This document shows positions 1 to 7,312 of a stretch of 59,738 bases of DNA, piece after piece. This DNA comes from JAEKLB01 sp050249235. GTDB taxonomy: Bacteria; Actinomycetota; Acidimicrobiia; Acidimicrobiales; CADCSY01. Positions within the stretch are counted from its first letter, which is position 1. Every line of letters begins with the position of its first letter. The translations under genes were made by a program, and so were the position numbers. The stretch is from the NCBI GenBank assembly GCA_050249235.1, contig JBFWQW010000006.1, positions 1-59,738 of the forward strand. Reading direction: 5' to 3'. The notes under the pieces were generated by a model. That model ran no database searches. It saw nothing but the letters and a program-made list of their open reading frames with translations, and was not told where the DNA came from.

Positions 1-181
1 CAGCGACGAGGCTGGAGATGGGCTCCACCGTCGACGAGCCCGAGATGTTCACCGTCCCGGTGACGTCGGACGGCACGTCACCGCCAGCGTCGTCGTCGTC
101 GCCGCCACAGGCGGCGGCGGTCAGGGAGAATGCCAGCAGCAGTGCCAGCAGGCGCCAGGTTCGGCGATTGGACAGTCGCAC
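1..181 (-). CDS. pstS: Phosphate ABC transporter substrate-binding lipoprotein PstS (N-terminal part)
   Basis: This is the first 60 codons of a gene that runs off the left edge. The GTG start at 181 follows a good GAGGAGGG ribosome binding site. The protein begins with a lipoprotein signal peptide (LLALLLAFSLTAAAC, lipobox cysteine near residue 25) and an acidic Gly/Asp linker. It then has the sequence NISGSSTVEPISSLVA, the phosphate-loop opening typical of PstS. It should bind extracellular inorganic phosphate for the PstABC permease at the membrane surface. A PHO-box-like direct repeat and a -10 element lie upstream, and polyphosphate genes follow to the right, supporting the phosphate role. 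The permease genes would lie outside the window. Confidence in the family is high despite truncation. Confidence 0.9.
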   Translation of the reverse strand, partial: MRLSNRRTWRLLALLLAFSLTAAACGGDDDDAGGDVPSDVTGTVNISGSSTVEPISSLVA

Positions 182-219
182 GGGTTCCCTCCTCGGGGAG
201 TCGAAGGTCGACGGGGAGG

Positions 220-225
220 ACGGTA
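220..225 (-). promoter_or_regulatory. Putative -10 element of pstS
   Basis: TACCGT on the minus strand fits the actinobacterial -10 consensus TANNNT. It would start transcription near 213 and leave a roughly 30-nt leader carrying the pstS ribosome binding site. The direct repeat at 257-274 ends about 30 bp upstream of it, a plausible position for an activator site. Confidence 0.5.
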
Positions 226-256
226 GGAGCGACGCATGTCCGGCCCCCGGCCCCGA

Positions 257-274
257 GGTGAACCAGAGGTGAAC
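257..274 (-). promoter_or_regulatory. PHO box-like direct repeat upstream of pstS
   Basis: Two perfect GTTCACC heptamers (minus strand, 268-274 and 257-263) are spaced exactly 11 bp apart. This is the arrangement of PhoP-binding direct repeat units known from Streptomyces. A third, weaker unit beginning GTTGGTG lies 11 bp further upstream. The site is 76 bp before the pstS start codon, so phosphate-starvation activation of pstS is the natural reading. Confidence 0.75.
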
Positions 275-317
275 GGCACACCAACCTTCGAGGAGGGCCG
301 TCGTGCCTCCGCCGCTC

Positions 318-335
318 GGCGTGGTGGCCCACGCC
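318..335 (-). terminator. Hairpin downstream of the NUDIX-PPOX gene
   Basis: GGCGTGG and CCACGCC form a 7-bp perfect stem with a 4-nt loop, 45 bp after the stop codon of the NUDIX-PPOX gene. There is no U tract, which is common for terminators in GC-rich actinobacteria. Confidence 0.4.
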
Positions 336-353
336 ATTCAGTCGCCCCGGCCG

Positions 354-394
354 GCGAGGTCTGTCAGTCGGCGAGGTCTGTCAGTCGGCGAGGT
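354..394. repeat. 17-bp tandem duplication over the NUDIX-PPOX stop codon
   Basis: The 17-mer CTGTCAGTCGGCGAGGT occurs twice head to tail (361-377 and 378-394), preceded by a partial third copy GCGAGGT (354-360). Each full copy encodes Leu-Ala-Asp-stop on the minus strand. The duplication therefore places a second stop codon just beyond the first, in another frame. Confidence 0.85.
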
Positions 395-1424
395 CGCGTG
401 CCGAGACGACGTGGGTCGGGGTGAGCCGCCCGACGAGCTCGCCGGGGACCCCGTTGCGGGCGCCGTAGGTGCCGGCCGCGGCCGCCCCCATGTAGCGGCC
501 GCCCAGCCGGGTGGCCACGGCCCGCACCTCGTCGAGGTCGTCCACCAGCTCGACGGTGCCCTCGACCATCACGAACGAGTAGGGCGGGCGGTCGTCCTGC
601 ACGCAGAGGGTCGCCCGCCCGTCGCGGGCCAGGTTGCGGCCCTTCACCGTGGCGGCGCCGGTGTTGAACACGATGGTGTCGCCGTCGAGGACGAACCAGA
701 CGGGTGCGGCGTGGGGGCGCCCGTCGGCTCGGACCGTGGCGAGCACGCCCGGCCGGGGCGGCTCGGCGAGGAAGGCCCGCCACTCCGGCTCGGCCATCCG
801 CCGGTAGCCCGACCCGTCGACCGGTTGCCGCTGGCTCGCCGCGTCCCGCGTCCCGCCCGTCCCGCTCGAGGGATGCCGGGGGAGCGACCAGGCTCGGCGG
901 AGGAAGGCATCGACGACGGCGCCGTCGCGTTCGTAGGTGAGCAGGTCGGTGGCTCGGGACGGCGCCAGCCAGCGGATCTCGTCGACCTCGTCGTTCGGCT
1001 CGAAGCGACCGCCGACCGGCACCGCGGCCCAGTAGCGGACGGTCTTCGGGCGGCCCTTGCGGTCGATGTACGAGACCGTCGTGAGCTCGGGGCCGAGCTC
1101 GCAGCGCAGCCCCGTCTCCTCCTCGATCTCCCGGACGGCGCAGTGCTCGTCGGTCTCGCCGGCGTCGAGCTTCCCCTTCGGCAGCGACCAGTCGTCGTAG
1201 GCGGGGCGGTGGACCACGAGGACCTCGGGCTTGTCGCCTTCCACCCGCCAGACCACGCCGCCGGCCGCCCGGACCAGGCGCTCGCCGCCCTTCGGTTCGG
1301 AGCCCTTCGCGTCGGCAACCCCGCTCTCGGCAACCCCGGTGCCGGCCGCCTTGGGGTCGGCCGCCTTCGCGTCGGCCCCCTTCGCGTCCGGCGCCCCGAC
1401 GGACCCCGACCTCACGTCAGCCAC
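381..1424 (-). CDS. NUDIX hydrolase fused to F420-type PPOX oxidoreductase domain
   Basis: One uninterrupted reading frame of 347 residues. Residues 1-47 are a low-complexity Ala/Lys/Asp-rich tail. Residues 50-180 are a NUDIX domain with a complete Nudix box (GKLDAGE near 84-90, then REIEEETGL), so hydrolysis of nucleoside di- or polyphosphate substrates is expected. From Met210 (ATG at 797) begins a split-barrel PPOX domain of the F420/FMN-dependent type (RPGVLATVRADGRPHAAPVWF). The GTG at 1424 was chosen because AGGAGG lies 10 nt upstream. A GTG at 1415, overlapping the preceding stop as GTGA, is the alternative. In mycobacteria, mutT1 (NUDIX plus phosphohistidine phosphatase) neighbours ppk; here the second domain is different. 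A separate PPOX start at 797 cannot be excluded, but no clear ribosome binding site precedes it. Confidence 0.75.
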   Translation of the reverse strand: MADVRSGSVGAPDAKGADAKAADPKAAGTGVAESGVADAKGSEPKGGERLVRAAGGVVWRVEGDKPEVLVVHRPAYDDWSLPKGKLDAGETDEHCAVREIEEETGLRCELGPELTTVSYIDRKGRPKTVRYWAAVPVGGRFEPNDEVDEIRWLAPSRATDLLTYERDGAVVDAFLRRAWSLPRHPSSGTGGTRDAASQRQPVDGSGYRRMAEPEWRAFLAEPPRPGVLATVRADGRPHAAPVWFVLDGDTIVFNTGAATVKGRNLARDGRATLCVQDDRPPYSFVMVEGTVELVDDLDEVRAVATRLGGRYMGAAAAGTYGARNGVPGELVGRLTPTHVVSARDLAD

Positions 1425-2929
1425 GAACGGAGCTCCTCCTCCCGGGTCGCCTTCCACGCCGCCCGCCAGGCCCGGCGGTGGGCCAGCGCCTCTGCCCGCT
1501 GCATCTCCATGAGCTCGCCGGCGACGAGCACCACGGCGGGGTCCTGCCCCCTGGCCGCTCCCCGGAGCCAGGTCCTCGCCACGCAGGCGTCCTGGTGGTC
1601 GCCGAGGACGTCCTGCAGCGCGCCGAGCCGGTCGGCCAGCTTCTGTGCCGGGCGGCCCACCACACCAGCGGCCAGCTCGGCGGCGTACCGGGCCCGCTTG
1701 GCCTTGATGCGGAGCCGGTGCAGGTCGGCGTCGGCCGGCTCCGGGTCGAGCGAGCGGGCGGCCTTGGTGAGCGCCCGGTACGGCGCCCGGGCCAGCCCGG
1801 GGAGGAACTCCCGGGCCGGGTGGCCGGCGAGCTCGGTGAACGGGACGTCGCCTCCGGCTGCAGCCACCAGCCGGTCGAGGAGGACCAGGTAACTGCGGCT
1901 GCCGAGCTCGTCGAGGAGCGAGCTCATGGCCCTGGCCCGCTGGGCCCGGAGCACCTCGAGCAGGGCCAGCGCCGGCGGCCAGTCGACCGCGTCGAGCTCG
2001 TCGAGCTGGCGGCGGAAGCGCAGGAGCAGCACGTCGGTGTCGCGCACCTCGCCGAGGGTGCGGCCCAGCGACTGCAGGTCGTCCCGGAGCGTCTCGGCCC
2101 AGATCGGGTCGAGGAGGGCGGCGAAGACCCGGAGGTCGGAGCGCAGCCGGCGGGTCGCCACCCGGGCCTGGTGGACACCCTCGGCGTCGGTGCCCTCGCG
2201 GACGACGGGATCGTGCTCGACGAGGCGCAGGACCGCCTTGCGGATGCCGGCCAGCACGACCTCGGCGCTCGTCGGTTCGTCGGGAAGGGGCCGCTCGGCC
2301 AGCTCGGGGGGCTCGGCGGCCCGTGGCCCGAGGGCCCGCACCGCCTTGGGCGTCGGGTCCGGCTCGCCGGCGCCGGCCTCGACGAGCCGCTCGGCCAGGG
2401 CGTCGAGCAGGGTGGGCGACCCGGCGACACCCAGCTCGACCTCGACCTCTCGGAACCGCTCGACGGCCTCGTCGCCGTCGAGCACGGTGACCTCGTCGTC
2501 GACCACCTCGGCCACCTGGTCGCCGGCGTGGTCGAGGAGCGAGAGCCAGCGCCGGACGGTCCGTAGCCGGACGACCGGTTCGAGCGACGCGGTGCGGAGG
2601 CGGGACGCCACCAGCGCGGTCAGGACCTCGGGCGGGGTGCCTGCCGGGCCGGGCAGGTCGATCTCCCGCCTCGCGAGGGAGCTGGACCCGCCGCCGGCTC
2701 GCGTCGGCAGCTTCAGCGTCCACACCTGGACGGCCCCTTCGACGCGGTGGCGGAGGGTGATCCCGGACCGGGCCAGGCGGAGGTCCGGCGCGTCGTAGTA
2801 GGTGGCGTCGAGCTCGAGCGGCGGCCCGGTGCGGGTCACGCCGCCGGGCACGAAGTCGCCGAGGGTCGGGAGGCGGAACCCCTCGGGGGCCCCGAGCTTC
2901 ACCTCGCGCTCGATCGGACCGGCCCCCAT
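1412..2929 (-). CDS. CYTH and CHAD domain protein
   Basis: The 505-residue protein has an N-terminal CYTH (triphosphate tunnel) domain, residues 1-200, with the EREVKLG signature at 7-13. It is followed by a CHAD domain, residues 220-500, with the conserved helix GVHQARVATRRLRSDLRVF. CYTH domains act on triphosphate or polyphosphate compounds, and CHAD domains bind polyphosphate granules through conserved basic and histidine residues. The gene starts 28 bp after the stop of ppk1, on the same strand, which fits a role in polyphosphate turnover or granule association. Its stop overlaps one possible start of the NUDIX-PPOX gene, suggesting a co-transcribed ppk1, CYTH-CHAD, NUDIX-PPOX unit. The exact substrate is unknown. 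Confidence 0.88.
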   Translation of the reverse strand: MGAGPIEREVKLGAPEGFRLPTLGDFVPGGVTRTGPPLELDATYYDAPDLRLARSGITLRHRVEGAVQVWTLKLPTRAGGGSSSLARREIDLPGPAGTPPEVLTALVASRLRTASLEPVVRLRTVRRWLSLLDHAGDQVAEVVDDEVTVLDGDEAVERFREVEVELGVAGSPTLLDALAERLVEAGAGEPDPTPKAVRALGPRAAEPPELAERPLPDEPTSAEVVLAGIRKAVLRLVEHDPVVREGTDAEGVHQARVATRRLRSDLRVFAALLDPIWAETLRDDLQSLGRTLGEVRDTDVLLLRFRRQLDELDAVDWPPALALLEVLRAQRARAMSSLLDELGSRSYLVLLDRLVAAAGGDVPFTELAGHPAREFLPGLARAPYRALTKAARSLDPEPADADLHRLRIKAKRARYAAELAAGVVGRPAQKLADRLGALQDVLGDHQDACVARTWLRGAARGQDPAVVLVAGELMEMQRAEALAHRRAWRAAWKATREEELRSWLT

Positions 2930-2957
2930 CAGCCGGCCACCGTCGATCGGGGTCGCA

Positions 2958-5051
2958 TCAGTCCGTGCCGCGCTCGCGCTCGCGCGCCCTGGCCATGAGC
3001 ACCTCGTGGGTGTCGATGCCGGCGCTCCGCTCGACCTTCTGCCACGACCCGCTCGGAAGCAGGGTCCAGGCCAGCTCGTCGTCGGCCAGGTTGACGTCCA
3101 GCATCTCGTGAAGGCGGGCCTGCAGGGCCCGGTCCTCGATCGGGACGAGCGTCTCGACCCGGCGGTCGAGGTTGCGGGGCATGAGGTCGGCCGAGCCGAT
3201 GTAGTACAGCGGCTCGCCGGGGCCGTTCCCGTTGGCGAAGTGGTACACGCGGGAGTGCTCGAGGAAGCGCCCCACGATCGAGCGCACCCGGATGTTCTCC
3301 GAGAGCCCCTCGACCCCCGGCCGCAGGCAGCAGATGCCCCGCACGATCAGGTCGATCTGCACCCCCCGGGCCGACGCGTCGTAGAGGGCGTCGATCACGG
3401 CCGGGTCGACCAGGCTGTTCATCTTCATGACGATGCGGCCCCGCTCGGCCGCCGCCTCGTTGGCGATGAGCTCGCAGAGCCGGCTCCGCATGGGTCCCGG
3501 CGCCACGAGCAGCTTGCGGAACCGCTGCTGGCGGCCGTACCCGGTGATGTAGTTGAAGAGCTGGGACGCGTCGGCCCCGATGGCCGGGTCGCACGTGAGG
3601 AGCCCGACGTCCTCGTAGATCCGGGCCGTCCGCTCGTTGTAGTTGCCGGTCCCGAGGTGGCAGTAGCGACGGAGCCCGTCGGCCTCCCGCCGGACGACGA
3701 GCGAGATCTTGCTGTGCGTCTTCAGGCCGACCACGCCGTAGACGACGTGGACGCCCGCCCGCTCCAGGGCTCGGGCCCAGGTGACGTTGGCCTGCTCGTC
3801 GAAGCGGGCCTTGAGCTCGACGAGCGCCACCACCTGCTTCGCCGACTCGGAAGCGCGGATGAGGGCGGAGACGATCGGGCTGTCGGCCGACGTCCGGTAC
3901 AGCGTCTGCTTGATGGCGAGCACGTCCGGGTCGGCCGCGGCCGCCTGGACGAAGGCCGTGACCGACGTGGTGAAGCTGTCGTACGGATGGTGGACGAGGA
4001 GGTCGCCGGCCCGGATGCACTCGAACGGGTCGACCCGGTCGCCGTCCCGCGAGACCAGGCGGGGCTGGGTGACCGACTGCCACGGCTCGTCCTTGAGGTC
4101 GGGCCGGGGCAGGGACATCAGGGTGAAGAGCCCGCTGAGGTCGAGGAGCGAGGCGCTGACGTAGACGTCGTCGTCGATGAGCTCGAGCTCGCGCACCAGG
4201 AGCGAGAGCATCTCCGGGTCCATGTCGAGGCCGACCTCGAGCCGGACCGCCTTGTTGAACCGCCGGCGCCGGAGCTCGAGCTCGACGGCCTCGAGCAGGT
4301 CGTCGGCTTCGTCCTCCTCGAGGGTGAGGTCGGCGTTGCGGGTGACGCGGAACGGGTGGTGGGCGACGATCACCATGCCCGGGAACAGCCAGCTGAGGTG
4401 CTCGGCGATCACCTGCTCGAGGGGCACGTAGCGCTCACCGTCGGGCAGGACGACGAACCTCGGCAGGAGGTCGGGCACCTTCACGCGGGCGAAGCGGCGC
4501 AGCCCCGTGTCCGGGTCGCTGACGAGCACGCCCAGGTTGAGCGAGAGGTTCGAGATGTAGGGGAACGGGTGCCCGGGGTCGACGGCCAGCGGCGTGAGCA
4601 CGGGGTAGACCTCGCGCTCGAAAACGTCGATGAGGTGCAGACGGTCCTCCTCGTCGAGGTCGGACCAGTCGGCGAGGTGCACGCCGGCCTTGGCCAGGCC
4701 GGGGGCGACCTCCGTCAGGAACACGCGGTCGAGGTGGCCGAGGAGCTCGACCACCCGCTCCCGGATGGCGGCCAGCTGCTCGACGGGTGTCAGGCCGTCG
4801 GGCGTGACCGCGCCCAGGCCGGCGGCCACCTGGTCCTTGAGGCCGGCCACCCGCACCTGGAAGAACTCGTCGAGGTTGGCGGCGAAGATGGCGAGGAACT
4901 CGACCCGCTCGAGCAGCAGTGTGGCCGAGCTGTCGGCGAGGGCCAGCACCCGGGCGTCGAAGTCGAGCCGGGAGAGCTCGCGGTTGAGGTAGCGCTCGTC
5001 CGGCTCGGGATGGGTCCAGGCCTCGATGAAGGTCTCGAGCTGGACGGTCAC
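2958..5051 (-). CDS. ppk1: Polyphosphate kinase 1
   Basis: A 697-residue PPK1, the expected length, which reversibly transfers the terminal phosphate of ATP to polyphosphate. The N-terminal domain begins YLNRELSRLDFDARVLALA. The catalytic half has the phosphorylated histidine in CHLGTGNYNERT (His465) and a second conserved histidine region, FLEHSRVYHF. The GTG start at 5051 has no ribosome binding site. Instead a TAGATT box ends exactly 6 nt before it, suggesting a leaderless message. A single GTTCACC heptamer lies about 55 bp upstream. The gene heads a minus-strand cluster with the CYTH-CHAD and NUDIX genes. Confidence 0.96.
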   Translation of the reverse strand: MTVQLETFIEAWTHPEPDERYLNRELSRLDFDARVLALADSSATLLLERVEFLAIFAANLDEFFQVRVAGLKDQVAAGLGAVTPDGLTPVEQLAAIRERVVELLGHLDRVFLTEVAPGLAKAGVHLADWSDLDEEDRLHLIDVFEREVYPVLTPLAVDPGHPFPYISNLSLNLGVLVSDPDTGLRRFARVKVPDLLPRFVVLPDGERYVPLEQVIAEHLSWLFPGMVIVAHHPFRVTRNADLTLEEDEADDLLEAVELELRRRRFNKAVRLEVGLDMDPEMLSLLVRELELIDDDVYVSASLLDLSGLFTLMSLPRPDLKDEPWQSVTQPRLVSRDGDRVDPFECIRAGDLLVHHPYDSFTTSVTAFVQAAAADPDVLAIKQTLYRTSADSPIVSALIRASESAKQVVALVELKARFDEQANVTWARALERAGVHVVYGVVGLKTHSKISLVVRREADGLRRYCHLGTGNYNERTARIYEDVGLLTCDPAIGADASQLFNYITGYGRQQRFRKLLVAPGPMRSRLCELIANEAAAERGRIVMKMNSLVDPAVIDALYDASARGVQIDLIVRGICCLRPGVEGLSENIRVRSIVGRFLEHSRVYHFANGNGPGEPLYYIGSADLMPRNLDRRVETLVPIEDRALQARLHEMLDVNLADDELAWTLLPSGSWQKVERSAGIDTHEVLMARARERERGTD

Positions 5052-5057
5052 GCCGCG

Positions 5058-5063
5058 AATCTA
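5058..5063 (-). promoter_or_regulatory. -10 element of ppk1 (leaderless)
   Basis: TAGATT on the minus strand is separated by 6 nt from the GTG of ppk1, so the predicted transcription start coincides with the start codon. No Shine-Dalgarno sequence is present. Confidence 0.6.
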
Positions 5064-5099
5064 CAAAGCGGCACGGTCGGGCAGGAGACGGTGACATGG

Positions 5100-5118
5100 C
5101 CTCCCGGTGAACGGGAGG
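5100..5118 (-). terminator. Hairpin between the small unknown gene and ppk1
   Basis: CCTCCCG and CGGGAGG form a 7-bp perfect stem with a 5-nt loop. It lies just after the stop of the 5134-5430 gene and upstream of the ppk1 promoter. It probably ends the htrA-side transcript. The loop region also contains a GTTCACC heptamer (5106-5112). Confidence 0.5.
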
Positions 5119-5133
5119 TGGCCGACTCGTGCC

Positions 5134-5430
5134 TCAGCTTCGGTAGGCCGGGTCGGGGGGTGCCTGCTCGTCGGGGAGGCCGAGGTCCCACTCGAGGATC
5201 AGGTTCTCGCGCTCGGCGTCGCGAGCGATGCGCTCCCGGTTGCGACGGAACTGGGGGTCGTGGGGCGGCAGGAGCAGGAGCCGGGCCATCACCCGCTGGC
5301 GCAGCTCGTCGATGACCTTCGGATCGCCGAAGTCGGAGTGCACCTCCCAGTGGGGGGCGACGGGTCCGAGGTACACGACCCGGATGTGTCCCTGGGGCGG
5401 GCCCTGCTCGGCGATCGGGGTGGTCGACAT
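5134..5430 (-). CDS. Conserved actinobacterial-type protein of unknown function
   Basis: A 98-residue soluble protein that I do not assign to a known family. It starts MSTTPIAEQ, has a hydrophobic strand (IRVVYLGPVAPHWEV) and then a basic helical stretch (ELRQRVMARLLLL, RNRERIARDAERE). It ends in an acidic, proline-rich tail. The ATG at 5430 lies 11 bp after the htrA stop codon. A TAGCCT box 8 nt upstream, inside the htrA end, might give it its own start site. Codon use matches its neighbours, and the reading frame is clearly favoured over the alternatives. It may be co-expressed with htrA. Confidence 0.65.
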   Translation of the reverse strand: MSTTPIAEQGPPQGHIRVVYLGPVAPHWEVHSDFGDPKVIDELRQRVMARLLLLPPHDPQFRRNRERIARDAERENLILEWDLGLPDEQAPPDPAYRS

Positions 5431-5441
5431 CGGCGACGAGG

Positions 5442-6659
5442 CTACCCGGCGGCTCTCGAGCCCAGGGTGGCCCGGGTCCGCAGCTCGTTCCCGCTGCGTA
5501 CATAGTCGATGGTCACCGTCTCCCCGGGGGCCCGTTCGAGGATGGCGGCGCTCACGTCGGCGTTGGTCGAGATCTCGTCGTCGCCGATGGCGACGATCAC
5601 GTCGCCCTCGCGCAGCCCGGCCGCCTCGGCACCGCTGCCGGCCAGCACGCTCTGCACGAAGGCACCGGCCGTCACGTCGACATCGAAGCGCTCCAGGGCG
5701 GCGGCCGTGACGTTGGCGACGCTGATCGTGGTGACCCCGAGGATGGCGCCGCCCACCCCGGAGCGGAGCCGCCCGATGAGGGGCCGGACGGAGTCGATCG
5801 CCAACGCGAAGCCGATGTTCTGGGCGCCGTTGCCGGCGACGGCCGTGTTCACACCCACCACCTCGCCCGACGCGTTCACCAGGGGCCCGCCGGAGTTGCC
5901 GGGGTTGATGGCGGCGTCCGTCTGGATCAGGTCGGTCAGCTGGATGCCGTTCGGCTCCGCGATCGTGCGGCTGAGGGCGGAGACGATGCCCCGTGTCACC
6001 GTCGGCTCGGTGCCGAGGCCGAGGGCGTTGCCGACCGCGATCACGTCGTCGCCGACCTGGAGGTCGGACGACGAGCCCAGACGCACGGTGGCCAGCCCGG
6101 CGGCATCCCGGATCCGCACCACCGCCAGGTCGCTGGACGGCAACGACCCCACCAGGTCGGCGGCCCGCTCCGACCCGTCGGCCAGTGTGACGGTGATCGA
6201 TCGGGCTCCGGAGACGACGTGGGCGTTGGTGAGGACCACGCCCGATTCGTCGATCACCATCCCGCTCCCGGCGCCGACCCCCAGGGCGGTGATCGAGACG
6301 ACCGCCGGGCTCACCTGGTCGAGGAGGGCGCGGATGTCGAGCTCCCGGTCGACGAGCTGGCTGCTCGGCCTGCTGACGGTCGGGACCCGCACCACCTCGG
6401 GGTCGTCGTCCGTGACGGCGACGATGCCACCGGCCACACCCGCGCCGACGAGGGCGCCGACCAGGCTCCCCACGACCACGCCCAGCAGACCCGGCCGGGG
6501 ACGGGCCCGATCGGGGCGCCCGGCAGCCCGACTCGGCCCGATCGGTGCGTCGGGCCCCGCGTCCGACACGGTGGCCGGGCCGCTCGGCGGCGGCCCGAGC
6601 CAGCGGGGAGGGTCGGGCACCGGCTCGGGCGAGCGGGCCCAGGGGGAGGATTCGTCCAT
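5442..6659 (-). CDS. Membrane-anchored trypsin-like serine protease with PDZ domain (HtrA/DegP type)
   Basis: A 405-residue protein. A proline-rich cytoplasmic segment (1-55) is followed by one transmembrane helix (about 57-82, GLLGVVVGSLVGALVGAGVAGG). A chymotrypsin-fold protease domain then carries the full triad: His147 in TNAHVV, Asp177 in SSDLAVV and Ser256 in NPGNSGGPL. A C-terminal PDZ domain follows (AGLREGDVIVAIGDDEI). It should degrade or refold damaged proteins on the outer face of the membrane. The start at 6659 was chosen because it begins just upstream of the basic membrane-proximal segment and a TACCGT box precedes it by 9 nt. The gene is divergent from whiB. Confidence 0.9.
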   Translation of the reverse strand: MDESSPWARSPEPVPDPPRWLGPPPSGPATVSDAGPDAPIGPSRAAGRPDRARPRPGLLGVVVGSLVGALVGAGVAGGIVAVTDDDPEVVRVPTVSRPSSQLVDRELDIRALLDQVSPAVVSITALGVGAGSGMVIDESGVVLTNAHVVSGARSITVTLADGSERAADLVGSLPSSDLAVVRIRDAAGLATVRLGSSSDLQVGDDVIAVGNALGLGTEPTVTRGIVSALSRTIAEPNGIQLTDLIQTDAAINPGNSGGPLVNASGEVVGVNTAVAGNGAQNIGFALAIDSVRPLIGRLRSGVGGAILGVTTISVANVTAAALERFDVDVTAGAFVQSVLAGSGAEAAGLREGDVIVAIGDDEISTNADVSAAILERAPGETVTIDYVRSGNELRTRATLGSRAAG

Positions 6660-6668
6660 GCCCGTGCA

Positions 6669-6674
6669 ACGGTA
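6669..6674 (-). promoter_or_regulatory. Putative -10 element of htrA
   Basis: TACCGT on the minus strand, 9 nt before the htrA ATG. No convincing ribosome binding site lies between them, so the transcript would have a leader of only a few bases. Confidence 0.4.
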
Positions 6675-6759
6675 CGACCCCGTCGGACGTTGAGGTCGTG
6701 AACGTCTCGTCGGCGGCCGTGCGGCTCGGGAGTGCGATCCGAACGGCGGTCCGGATCCG

Positions 6760-6765
6760 TACAGT
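6760..6765 (+). promoter_or_regulatory. Putative -10 element of the 6794 whiB gene
   Basis: TACAGT on the plus strand lies about 28 nt before the whiB ATG, which has its own GGAGG site at 6783-6787. The -35 region is not recognisable. Confidence 0.4.
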
Positions 6766-6793
6766 GATCGTCGACCCCGCACGGAGGCCCCAC

Positions 6794-7051
6794 ATGCAGA
6801 ACGACTGGATGCAGTTCGGGCGATGCCGCGAGCTGAGCCCGAGCACCTTCTTCCCCGGCGACGGGGTCGGGGTCGAGATCGCCCGGCGGCTCTGCGCCGA
6901 CTGCGCCGTGCGGGAGCCCTGCCTGGAGTACGCCCTCGCCGAGCGCATCGACCACGGGGTCTGGGGCGGCACGTCCGAGCGGGAGCGCCGCCGAATCCTG
7001 CGCCGCCGGCGCCAGGACGAGCGCGTCGAGCGCGAGCGGGTCGAGCGCTAG
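6794..7051 (+). CDS. WhiB-family iron-sulfur transcriptional regulator
   Basis: An 85-residue WhiB protein. The four cluster-ligating cysteines are seen in GRC, CADC and EPC, followed by the family turn GVWGGTSERERRR and an Arg-rich C-terminal DNA-contact tail. WhiB proteins bind a 4Fe-4S cluster that senses oxygen or NO and usually act with the principal sigma factor. ATG 6794 is preceded by GGAGG. A longer upstream frame exists but has no ribosome binding site or family similarity. It is transcribed divergently from htrA and convergently with tatA. Which WhiB subclass it belongs to cannot be settled from sequence alone. Confidence 0.93.
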   Translation: MQNDWMQFGRCRELSPSTFFPGDGVGVEIARRLCADCAVREPCLEYALAERIDHGVWGGTSERERRRILRRRRQDERVERERVER

Positions 7052-7062
7052 GCGGTCGTCGA

Positions 7063-7094
7063 AGCACCCGGCCCCTGGGGAGGGACCGGGTGCT
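7063..7094. terminator. Bidirectional terminator between whiB and tatA
   Basis: AGCACCCGG (7063-7071) and CCGGGTGCT (7086-7094) form a perfect 9-bp stem with a 14-nt loop in the short gap between two convergent genes. It can serve both strands. Confidence 0.65.
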
Positions 7095-7099
7095 GGTGC

Positions 7100-7267
7100 T
7101 CAGGCGCCGGGCTTGTCCTCGTCGGCCGTCGCTTCCTCGGCCGACTTCTTGAACTCGCGCTGGGCCTCGCCGAGGGATCGGGCCAGCTTCGGGAGCTTTG
7201 CCCCTCCGAACACGAGGAGCACGATGAGCAGGATGATGAGGAGCTCAGGAGCCCCGAGGCCAGCCAT
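7100..7267 (-). CDS. tatA: Sec-independent translocase subunit TatA
   Basis: A 55-residue protein with the TatA/E architecture. It has a short N-terminus with the APELL motif, one hydrophobic helix (LLIILLIVLLVF), the conserved FGGAKLPKLARSLGEAQREFKK amphipathic hinge and helix, and an acidic tail. TatA polymerises around the TatBC receptor to pass folded twin-arginine proteins across the membrane. The ATG at 7267 has a TACGCT box exactly 6 nt upstream and no ribosome binding site, so it is probably translated from a leaderless mRNA. No tatB or tatC is visible here, which is usual in actinobacteria, where tatA is often separate. Confidence 0.93.
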   Translation of the reverse strand: MAGLGAPELLIILLIVLLVFGGAKLPKLARSLGEAQREFKKSAEEATADEDKPGA

Positions 7268-7273
7268 CCCCGA

Positions 7274-7279
7274 AGCGTA
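7274..7279 (-). promoter_or_regulatory. -10 element of tatA (leaderless)
   Basis: TACGCT on the minus strand, with a 6-nt spacer to the tatA ATG. Confidence 0.55.
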
Positions 7280-7312
7280 CCGGCGGCTCCCCCCAGCGGT
7301 AGCCCGGGGCCG

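Noticed and set aside
5106..5112. PHO box upstream of ppk1
   Set aside because: Only one exact GTTCACC heptamer occurs, inside a hairpin, without a second unit at 11-bp spacing. It is mentioned as a possibility but not annotated as a box.
2802..5315. Very long plus-strand frame of 837 codons opposite ppk1
   Set aside because: It is an antisense shadow of ppk1, caused by high GC. Its composition is Val/Asp/Gly/Leu-rich with no recognisable domain, while ppk1 on the other strand is unambiguous.
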